Shown here one piece after another: positions 45,182 through 55,073 of a DNA stretch of 64,000 nt. The position numbers and the translations under genes were made by a program. Source of the DNA: Hemileia vastatrix (lineage: Eukaryota; Basidiomycota; Pucciniomycetes; Pucciniales; Zaghouaniaceae); the NCBI GenBank assembly GCA_030280995.1, contig JASXTE010000007.1, positions 10,755,001 through 10,819,000 on the forward strand. The letters are read 5' to 3'. Each line of letters opens with the position of its first letter. Position 1 is the stretch's first letter. The notes under the pieces were generated by a model, which had not been told where the DNA came from, did not search any database, and saw only the letters and a program-made list of their open reading frames with translations.

Positions 45182-47338
45182 TTTTCACAGTGAAAAAAGA
45201 ATTACCTATATACTTATTCCAAAGTCATCACCTGTCCCAGTTCCCTTATTCATGGTTTGATGGACCATAATGTTTAAATTATGGTGCATTGAACCTTTTT
45301 TTAAACTCACATTCTCTGATCCCATGAAAAAAAATCCCACAATTAATTTTATTTTCATGGGACCACACTATTTTAACTTACGTATTTTTGCTATATTAAT
45401 CAAAAATTCAATTTATTATGGCTCATTTTTGAGCCAGGATTGGTGCCTGCTACTTAGTCACGTGCAGCAAAGTATTTCTGCAACACTTTGCTGCATGTGA
45501 CCAGCAGCTAGCCACCAAAGGCTGGGTCAAATGAGCCATATCTTTTTTATGATATGGTCCATTTGACCTGGCCACCTAAACCATTACTTGTCAGCCAGGC
45601 TGTCCCAGGAGCCAAGTAATAAACATACAATTTTATTGGAGTTAATAAATGACATAATAATTGCAGCTTATGTATATATATTAATTTTATATTACATAAT
45701 AAATTATATTAAAATATTATTTTATGATTAAAATAAATTTTATACTAATTTTATTATCATATAAATTAAGTATACAGTAAAATAATTATTATATTCCATA
45801 TAAAGAGGTGTTATGTGTATTTAATGAATAATTAATTAATTACATGTTGATAATATAATTATATCTTATTAAATTAATTTTTAAATTTAAATATATAATT
45901 GAACCCTTTTCATATTCAAAATTATCCATAATTATTGACGTTGTTTTTTGACCCTTATTTGTGATGAATATTATATGCATTATAATAATTATAATAAATT
46001 TAGAATTCTAAATTTGGTTCAGTAGAAAAATTAATTACTTGTTTCAACTAGTTATTACATAGTCAAAACAATTTATTAATTTTCTACAGACTAATACTAA
46101 AATTGATTACAATATTTTGTTGCGTCAAAACATTCCATTTGCTTCACTTAAAAAATCTATAAAAAATATTGTTATACTTGATTTGATTACTTTTTCACAT
46201 GGTTCTCATGTCACAGAGATTGTTTAATTACTCACTATATTACTTGAAGGATTTGGGAAATGGTTGCGTGAAAATTGTTTTCTTAATTGTGATTTTAATT
46301 ACTTGTTTCATCTTTTTCTCTCCATTGTTATGTTTCAATTATTTTCTTTTATCTTTTTCTTTCATCCTATTATTATTTTGTATATACTAAGTGGGAGCGC
46401 CTCATTGGTCCCTTTGCCTATAAAAGGCCTTGTGTTATTTCATTTATGCTCATCACTTACTACTCACACATATTTTAATTATACTACAAAATACATTTTA
46501 TTTACTACTATTTGAATTGCGCTTCTGCCTATTTAAGTAATAAAATAAAATATTTAAGGTTGTAATAAGAATATTTTAGTATTAATAGTTGATAATTGAA
46601 CAGAGAGAATAAACAGTACTTACTTTATTAACCACATTGATCCTTGTCCATTTTTATTAAAAGTCTTTTAAATTTTTATTATTAAAATTATATACTTCTT
46701 TATTTCAGTTCCTTTTTATTTCCCCTTCTATCTTTTTTCCAATTACCTTTCCACCTTATTCTAGACAACCGGCTGACATTACTTGTCATGTGCAGCAAAG
46801 TATCGCAGCGATACTTTGCTGTACGTGACCTTTTTTTTTCCTCGCCTTGGCTTGGTCAGATAGACCATAACTTAATGTTATGGTCTATCTGACCATAGCC
46901 AGAGAGAAGGCTTTTTCACGTGCAGAGAACTGTTTCTGCGACTCTTCGCTGCACGTGACCAGCCTTCTCCTATGCCCCCTTGGGCAGATGGACCATAGTA
47001 TCAAAGTACTATGGTCTATCTGACCCAGGGTGTGGCCGGAGAGGGCTGGTCACGTGCAGCAACAGTTTGCTGCACGTGACAGCGCCTTCTCCCTGGCTAT
47101 AGTCAGATAGACCATAAAATTAAGTTATGGTCTATCTGACCAAGCCAAGGCGAGGAAAAAAAAAGTCACGTGAAGCAAAGTATTGCTGTGATACTTTGCT
47201 GCACGTGACCTAGAGGTGAGAAGTGAAAAAAAAGGGAAATAGCTAGATGGACCAGATATTCTGGTTCATCTAGCTATAGTGTGAGAAAAATAAGTGACCA
47301 TGTGAAAAAAAGTATCAGTGATACCTTTTTTCATATGG
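45182..47338. repeat. Array of alternating type-1 and type-2 hairpins (nested palindrome)
   Basis: Two kinds of inverted repeat alternate strictly. Type 1 arms resemble GTCACGTGCAGCAAAGTAT: 45182-45196 (weak), 45321-45361, 45457-45501, 46785-46829, 46916-46958, 47049-47080, 47165-47209 and 47298-47338. Type 2 arms resemble GGTCAGATAGACCATAA: 45254-45295, 45419-45436 (weak), 45525-45568, 46854-46894, 46982-47026, 47102-47140 and 47240-47276. The spacers are also inverted copies, so 46785-47209 forms one large palindrome centred near 47004. A solo LTR (45589-46778) splits the left half. The stronger type-1 arms contain CACGTG, a bHLH-type site. Function is unknown; a fold-back mobile element is the simplest reading. 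Confidence 0.85.
45589..46778 (+). mobile_element. Solo LTR of the chromovirus family
   Basis: A 1190-bp sequence starting TGTCAGCCAGGCTGTCCCAG and ending ACAACCGGCTGACA, with TTACT at 45584-45588 and 46779-46783. The ends match, in reverse, those of the LTRs at 5106-6244. There is no internal domain, so it formed by recombination between the two LTRs of a full element. It sits inside the hairpin array. Confidence 0.9.
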
Positions 47339-47778
47339 CTAAAAATGAAAATAAAAAATAAAAAAAAATTTAAATGTGCCATTAGGCAAAATAAATAATA
47401 ATATAGAAAAATTGAGAGTTAATAAAAATTTAAAGAAAAATTCAATTAAATTAAGTATATGTTAATTTATAGTAAGCTCAAATTAATCACAAAAAAATCA
47501 AAAACACCACAAAGAAAAAACAAAATCAGGCGGGCTGTGAAATAACATGGCTTTGCTATGCACATATGAGTTCAATTTAATTTTTATAATATTATATTTC
47601 AATTTAAATTAATATATATAAATTTTTGCATAAATTAAAATGTATTGTAATCAACTTCAGTGTGAATAATGAATATGAGATGACCTTCACATTGAGATTC
47701 ATGCGCAATTACATCTGCAGCTGCTACTTTCTTCTTTAACCACAATCAGGCTCAACTCTCTCAACTCATTCAGATATT
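47339..47778. other. Spacer and probable promoter region of the next gene
   Basis: AT-rich. A divergent relative of the type-1 sequence may continue to about 47350, and nothing else was recognised. It precedes the ATG at 47779. Confidence 0.45.
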
Positions 47779-50240
47779 ATGCCTTCCCAGACTTCAACCC
47801 CTAGCCAAGCCCCTCCAAGCTCTCCCTCTGTGGCTGAAGAATCAGCATTTCCTGTACCTGCTACAGCACAAGTTTCTACTCAAGATAAAGATAATGTGGG
47901 AACAGGCAAGTCTAATTTTTTGTGTAATTATTACCTCTTGAGTTCTTTTTTTTTACTTTGGTCTCTTCTTGTATCAATTAGAGTCTGGAAAGTTTTCTAA
48001 GTCCATGGATATATGTAGCCCTCTCTCCTCTATAAAATATTCTCAAGAATCAGGTGGAGGCTCTGGTGAGTTTTTTGTATCATTATTAGTTTTATTTTGA
48101 GCTAACAAGCTCTACTTCAGATGGTGCTTCAGATCACGCTCACAAAATGGAAGACTTTGAAGAGCACAAGGACAGAATTTTGAAGGATGAAGTCATTCAA
48201 ATATCAAAGGATGATTTCCTCACATCTGTATCTGAGTTTCAAACATCAGTGGAGAAACTTGCTGGCAAGAACATTCTTTCAGGCAAAATCAAGAAAAAGG
48301 TTCAAGAGCTTCTACTTGCATGTGAAAAATCCAAAAAAAGTATGTATTCTAGTATTAATTATTTTTCAAATAACTAATTTCTTCAAATTTAGCTGTTGCT
48401 AGTGGAAAACAGCTTCCACTAAATGATCAAATTATCATCATTGATCTCACGAACGAACCTGAAAGAAGGGCTTCAAAAAGAAAACAGACCATTAAAGTTT
48501 CCAGCCATCCTGTTCTATCTGACTCAGAGGATGACTCCCAGCCTCACTCAAAGCTACGTTCACTATACAAAAAGGATGCACCCAAGAGGCAAAGGTTATC
48601 AGCTAATCTAGATTCTTCACTACCACAAGCCTCAACCTCCAAGATACCTCCTCCCCCAGAGGAAACTTCATCAGCTCCCTGTATCCCCAATCCTTCTGTC
48701 TCTATTCCTGAACCTGCTAAAAATATTGAAGCTCCATCACTCCTTTCAAAGAACCCTGCTGGTTCTAAAGCAACTGTTACCAAATCTATCATCCAATCAA
48801 CCCCTTCTAAACCTCCCCCTGCTAAATCCCCCACTGCTACATCTCCCCCTGCTCCATCTCCCCCTGTTCGATCTCCCCCTGTTTGATCTCCTGCTCAGTC
48901 CCCCTCAACTCAAACTCCTGTTAATGCTCCAGCTGAAAAATCTATCCCTGATGAATCCTCAAGACCCTTATCTGCTTCAACTTCATTGCAACTGTCTGGC
49001 CCTCCAGAATCTTCTTCAACTTCAAAAGAACAAAGTTCTATCCCTGCTTCCTCTACATCTTTCCCTCCCCAACCCACTTCAGCTCCCATTGCCTCATCTT
49101 CAACTGCCGTTCCTTCCACTGCCCCAGCTTCTACATCCAATCCAGATAATGAGGCATCATTATCTACTGCTAAATAAAATTACCGCTTTGTCTTGGCCCA
49201 GCATAGAGAATCTGTGGAAAAAATTTGTTCCACATTTTCAGGTAGAATGGATCGAGATGCCTGGAGGAAAATGGCATTAAATTCTTACAGTATATTGGAG
49301 TATCATCACTCTATCAAGGTTAATTCCTCTAGTGAAACGAATAATTCAAAAAACTGTGCGTGGCAGCAAGAAAGCTGCTCTATAGGGAAATGGCTTCAGC
49401 AGGTTTTGGCTTTAGGTATGTTATTTCATATTTTCATCTGAATTATAATAGCAGTGGTTGACATTTTTTACAGAACATTCTTACCTCCTTCCCTCAGAAT
49501 CTGAACTATGGTATCAAAGTGACATCTTCCATACAGGCTTTATCAACAGTAAATTCAAGAATTCAACCTACTTATTTACTGCTCTTCTCCAGCTAAATGA
49601 GCCATCCAAGGGTCAGAAGAATTCTTGGGCTCATCTTATAATGGAAGCAATCAGTTTATCCGGACCCCAATTGAATTCTTCAAGAGAAACTTTTTAGACT
49701 GGCAGCACTGAAGATAGTGTCCTAGATGCTATCTCATACTTGGAGAGCTTGAAGATACAGAAAGATGTCAACAATGAAGAGAAATCAGATGAACTGTCAA
49801 CTAGTAAGAAGGTTTCTATTGGAAATATCACTCTTCTTCATGACCAAATCCTTGTTATGCTTCAATGTTTGACTATGTTGAAGGGATACTCCAAAAAACC
49901 TGACTTTTTGTTGGAAGAAAAAACTGGGGATACTTTGGTTAAATCAAAAACAAACACAGAACTTCAGTCAGAAAACCAGGATAAAAACTATTCTTATCTA
50001 GCTTTTTTCTTAGCTGGTGGGGTAAGAGGTTTTTTTTTGTGCAAGGATGATATCAGGAAGGCAAGATATGTTTTTTTTGCTGAGCTAATTGAGGTCACCA
50101 ATTGGCTCAAGAAGAGTCACAAAAACAGGGATAGATTCAAGTGGCCCAGGACACATAAATACATTGTTGATATTATTTTTACCTGTCTGGGTTCTGAAAA
50201 TTTTTTCAATAAGTTTAGTATGAGTATTGAAGACATTTAA
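47779..50240 (+). pseudogene. Multi-exon cargo gene 1, unknown family
   Basis: It starts MPSQTSTPSQAPPSSP at 47779. Introns are recognisable at about 47905-47981 (GC-AG), 48066-48119, 48341-48393 and 49418-49473; each join keeps the frame. The product has a short acidic-helical part (MEDFEEHKDRILKDEVIQIS), IIIIDLTNEPERRASKRKQT, a long Pro/Ser-rich repeat region, and then a folded-looking C-terminal half (AQHRESVEKICSTFSGRMDR, LWYQSDIFHTGFINSKFKNS, ISLSGPQLNSSRETF, KNYSYLAFFLAGGVRGFFLC, KWPRTHKYIVDIIFTC). Three in-frame stops (TGA 48884, TAA near 49175, TAG near 49695) each differ by one C-to-T change from a sense codon. I recognise no family. Confidence 0.65.
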
Positions 50241-50790
50241 ATGGCTATTGTTTTAGATTTTTTAGAGCAATGGTCTGTAGATACTAAAAACCAGGAACTT
50301 CCATGGATTGGAAAGGGGGGGAAAAAGATCAGCCTCTTAGTATAAGCTTGTAAATACATTGCTTTATTTTTTTAAATAAATATGATCTGATTATCTTTTT
50401 CATGTTTGCTTGCGTGAATCTAAAATTTTTTCCACTTAATATATTTTATAAAAAGATCAATTGATGGCTATGAATTACTAATTTCCATTTCCATGGAAGA
50501 GTGAAATATATTTTACAAATTAATAATATTGAGTAAAAGTTCATATTTTTGACCAGAAAGAATCATTTGCAATTTTTTTTACCTAATGGCTATCTTATTA
50601 TGGATGTTTTAAAATTCTTACTATAAATTTATTTCTTCTTTTCAGATATAATGAATAATGCATATTATAATTATTTTTTTTAAGAAGGTTCTATGATATT
50701 TCAAAACTTGCCTTATTTCCTAATAACAACCACATTCAACATCTACCTTCAAGAGTATCAAATCTTTTTTTTTACTAAGCCAAGTTATCC
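50241..50790. other. Spacer between the two cargo genes
   Basis: AT-rich spacer with no feature. Its central part is very rich in T runs. Confidence 0.5.
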
Positions 50791-52698
50791 TCAAAAATGG
50801 ACATCAGTACAGATGGTAATTATTTTTCATGTTTGTGATCTCAACTCTTGTACTCACAGGAAAAAAGTTCCAATGGTTGATTCTCCAAGAGATAGTAGAG
50901 ACAATTCCCCCCAACCCAACTCATCACATGCATCACCAAATAGACAAGAAGAGGAGAGTCCGGCACCCCCACCTGCTTCACCCTTTTGTGAGAAATCACA
51001 AGGACCCAATACTGAACCTGGAGAGAGTGAAAGAAGTAACCCTTCTGCAGGTAAATAGCTCTACCTTATAACAAAATGATATTACATGTTTTATACTCAC
51101 AATTTCATCAATATTTATTTTTTTCAAATCCATTTTGTGGTGGTTGTAGCAGGTAAGTAAATGGGAAATCCAAAATTTTCATTTGCTTATTTCAAATGAT
51201 TTTTATTTAACCAGAAAAAGAAAAAAGGAACATCAAGGATTTTCTTCAAGGTTCATCTGGTGATGATGATGGTAAGTACAAATTCATATATTTATTGTTT
51301 CATTTTATCTATATTAATTGAATTTACAGTAGAATTAGCTTTGGATCCGGAGTCTTATATTCAATGGCATCAGCACAAAGAAACAAAGGCAAAGAAGAGA
51401 AAGTCTGAAAATTCCTCCAGGAGACAAGTCACTTCTTTATCCAAAAGAATCAAATTCCATCTGCATCCTCTCCCTTAGGACAATCTGTCATCATGTTTGC
51501 AAGATTTCTTTTAGGCTTTGACCCCTCAAAGCAAAAATTTCCGCTGTGCCCTGAACCAGGGCTAGTCAACAAATGGAGAAGCCTGCACCAGAAAAGGGAA
51601 AAAAATGATTCAAGAGATTCAAAATAAGCCCCGTCCTAGCCTGGATTTTTCTCAAAAAAATTATTATCAAATCCGAACTTGATCAGCTTGTTTCTACCTT
51701 TAAAAATCCGACCTTTACACCCACTTCTGACTACCCCCTTCCACCAGGCCAGAGCATTTAAGTTGTTTGGAAACGTCAAGCTGAAGCTAAATTGGCTCAA
51801 ACTGTGATCTCTTGCTTCTTGTATGACTGGGGAAAAATTGATGATGATGATTGGAACTCAACCATCCTCACTCAAATTGTCTCTGGATTGATGGCTTGTT
51901 ATCAGGGCAAAGGTTTCCAAAATTTTCCGATTTCTCAAGAAATTTTCAGTTATGAAGCAGTTTTAAGCATTCTTCAGCGATGGATATCTGGACAGGCCAA
52001 AATTTTCATTGATAAAGCCAAAAAAAAACAATCTGATTCTGATCTTGCCCAAGTGCAGAAGATAAAAAGTGTTAAACACCAGACTGCTAAAATGAGAAGA
52101 GAGGTAAGTGAACTACTTTATCACAGTAGCATATAAATAAATTGATTCTTGACTTATATAGTTGCGTGACCGTCGAATCGAGATTGCTGCTTCATTCTTG
52201 GTTCCTGATAAGGCTGGGCTTTTCAAAGATGCTGAGCTTCATTCAGACACAGAGGTAAGTGCTATTGGAACTCACACTAAGAGAATAATTGCTTGGTGAA
52301 GTCCAGCACTTGTCAGATGTTTAGATTCACTCGATGAAGACTGGGTCAAGAAATCAATGATGAAAGCAAAATCATCAACAGCCAAAGCTTCTGTGAGGGC
52401 CAAGGTCACTTGTCCTCTAAAACAAGTCTTACCACCAACAACTGAGGGAAATCAACCTGAAGCAGGGCCTAGCAATTTTCCCATTAAATATGAAATTGAT
52501 GATAGACCTCTTCCCAATGGTATTTCTAAAGCTTATGTTGATGATGAATATTATAGCAAACTCAGTGTAATAGAAAAATTGTGTGTAGATAATTAAAGTG
52601 ATATTGATTTGAAGGAGTTAGCTGAAGTTATTGAGTATTACTGTTCTTGTAGTGAGATTATGTTAACTCCTAAGCAAATAGAATATCTGAAAAGGTGA
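50791..52698 (+). pseudogene. Multi-exon cargo gene 2, unknown family
   Basis: The likely start, near 50797 (MDISTDG), is followed by an intron. Then come an acidic Ser/Pro-rich exon (MVDSPRDSRDNSPQPNSSHA), a lysine-rich exon (KEKRNIKDFLQGSSGDDD, with introns on both sides) and VELALDPESYIQWHQHKETK. After a frame change come QSVIMFARFLLGFDPSKQKF and CPEPGLVNKWRSLHQKR. After another come YPLPPGQSI, stop, VVWKRQAEAKLAQTVISCFL, DDDDWNSTILTQIVSGLMAC, YQGKGFQNFPISQEIFSYEA and VLSILQRWISGQAKIFIDKA. An intron at about 52105-52160 leads to LRDRRIEIAASFLVPDKAGL and AELHSDTEVSAIGTHTKRII. The end is at 52698. Several stops and shifts are present. The family is unknown to me; exon joins and block conservation argue for a real ancestral gene. 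Confidence 0.6.
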
Positions 52699-55037
52699 TT
52701 TTTTTATTTTAGTGATATTTGAATAATTTTTACTGCATTGGAAATGTGCTATTGAAAATTTTGTTTTTTATTTTTTGAAAAAGATGGATATATAGTATAT
52801 ACAAGGGCTAGAGACATTAGTTTGAAGAAATACAAACATGGATATCACCAATATACAATTTCTTTTACTATATCAATTATCCCTCATTAGGCTCCAATCA
52901 TTTTCCATTCTCTATTTACAATTGTTTTATCCCCATCTCTTAATTTTTTTATATCTTTATTCCACTATATAATCTATGGTGGGTTAAAATTGCTCTCCAT
53001 TATTTTGTTAAATTTTTTTGAATTTTTAAATTAAATTTTTTCAGTCTTCTACAATTTTCTTTCACTGCCTCTATTGTTTTTCACAGCCTCAACTATCTTT
53101 CCCAGCCCTAAAAATTCAAATTTTATTTCACAACCATCATTATCACTCCTTTCACTGTCACTAGTAATTCACTATTTTTTTCCAAATTGTTAAAAATTTT
53201 ATCTTTGTAATTTGAACAATCAGTTGAATTGTTTTTGTCCCCATGATATTTTTAAACCCACTACATCAACAATAGTACATCTACATAGATCTTTTCACAA
53301 TAATAATCCACGTAATATGGAAATTTCCTATTTAAAAAAGTACAATTGATCATAAGAGCATTACATAGTTGTAAACCATAATAGATTTTTTTTCTTTTTC
53401 TACTTTTCTGCAAAAGTCAAAATCTACCTGGTGTAGGTTTCATAAGATATTACTGATGTGATCTTTAATTTTGTTAATTCTTCAAAATAAATAATACATT
53501 TAAATTTTTCAATAAAAAAAAACCTGATTATGTGAGCCAAAATCAATTTTTTGTAGTTGTAAAATCTAATGATAAGAAAATATAGCTCAAAATTTTGTAC
53601 AAAATTTTACTGGAGCTTTATTCAGAGTATTTAGCTACACTTGAATTTTCAAGAGCTATTTTATTAATATTTGATTTATCAGAAAAACAAATATATGCAA
53701 AATTAAGTTATTTCCTAATCTAAATCTGAAATATATTTTAACTTCAAAAAAAAAACCAGTTGCAAACATAGCCTGATGGGTAAACATGAATGATTTACAA
53801 AAAATAAAAAAAATAAAAAATAACTACATAATTCCAAAAATAGTTGAAGCTTAGAAGAATTATTGCTGAGAGAAAGGTGAAAAAAAGATGATTATATTTT
53901 CCAGGTCTGAGTGAGGTAATAAAGAGGAGAATTATCCAAGCACTAAGGAGAGTGATATGAAAAAAAGGTTTAGATCAAATAAAAAGTCTATAATAGGAGC
54001 ATCTATGAAGAAGAGGAAGAATTGTTCTTATTTCAAAGCCATTAGTCTTTATATGAAATAGTGCATCAATTTCAATATCAAAATCATTTCTGCTTTTGAT
54101 ATTTTATATTTTGGAAATTTTTTTCTGAGCTTCTGATGTTTCTGTAATCTGTTTGTGGAAGAAATGCTTTTTTTTAAAAAATTGTTATATTTCATATATT
54201 ATAAGTGAAAAAAGGAAAAATAAATCATAAAAAATAATATTCCTAACATGAATTTCGAGTTTCATATTAATAATGATAAAGACTAATCTATATCTATATT
54301 AAAAGTGCAAACACTTTTCAGTTTTATTATTAATCTTACAAAACAAAACAAAACAAAAAAAAAACTTCTGAAGTTGGAGAAATAATGATATCAAAAAATC
54401 GATACTATCATTTGACTGAGGAAACATAAAAAATTTCTAACCTTTTGACATTAGCTGAAGGCAAATTGTCTTGATTAGAATAAGATAATTAATCTTTATC
54501 AAAATTATAAAATAGCTCTTGGATTATGCTTTCTAGTTTGCAATTTGAAAACACTTCAAATATTACTTAACACCAAAAAAACATTAGAAAAGATGTGGAC
54601 ATGGTCATTTTTATGGCTCAGATATAGTTAATTCAGTGCACAAGAATCTCTACCTTAATATATGTAATCCATTTGTTTAATGAAAAAATAATAATAGTGC
54701 AAAATACATTATGACAGGTTATAATATTTGACTTTCATTTCTAATACATCATAGCATGGCACTTTTTCCTGTTATTGGTCTTTTGATAGAAATAATTTGT
54801 GTTTTTCATGAAGAAAGTGCAGAATATTATTTGAACTTGTCTGAAATTTAATGATATCTTTTTTTTAGAGTTTCAAAGATTTTTACATCCCAAAATCTGC
54901 ATCCAAGAAAAAAAGTTTGGTCATAGAGATTTCCCATAAATTATCAGATATTGATAACAAATTATACACCTATATCTAGACATCAAATTTAGAATCAGGA
55001 GATTACTCCACAGATTACTCCAGGAAACCTGAAAAAT
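52699..55037. other. Non-coding right end of the CACTA-like element
   Basis: AT-rich sequence without a recognisable ORF, RNA or repeat family, up to the right inverted repeat. Confidence 0.5.
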
Positions 55038-55073
55038 GACTTGCCTACAAGTCCTCATTTTTTCCCCCCTGTG
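55038..55073 (-). repeat. Right terminal inverted repeat of the CACTA-like element
   Basis: Read on the minus strand it is CACAGGGGGG, six A, TGAGGACTTGTAGGCAAGTC. It is followed on the plus strand by the CAA duplication (55074-55076). Confidence 0.9.

Larger units (their letters stand above)
35809..55073. mobile_element. 19.3-kb CACTA-like (Tnp2) transposon with cargo genes
   Basis: The terminal inverted repeats, 35809-35845 and 55038-55073, begin CACAGGGGGGAAAAAA and are identical except for one A in a homopolymer. The 3-bp duplication CAA lies at 35806-35808 and 55074-55076. CAC ends, a 3-bp duplication and a Tnp2-type transposase are together diagnostic of the CACTA/EnSpm superfamily. 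Besides the transposase it contains an unidentified ORF, a SNF2-like helicase, a hairpin array, a solo LTR and two multi-exon unknown genes. Internal genes are decayed although the terminal repeats are nearly perfect, which suggests mobilisation in trans or recent repeat homogenisation. Confidence 0.87.

Noticed and set aside
46199..46515. Overlapping hydrophobic ORFs on the plus strand
   Set aside because: They are within the solo LTR and correspond to the LTR-internal ORF of the chromovirus family in a diverged state.
45182..47338. CRISPR array, because of regularly spaced palindromic repeats
   Set aside because: The context is eukaryotic, the spacers are themselves inverted copies, there are two alternating repeat types, and there are no cas genes.
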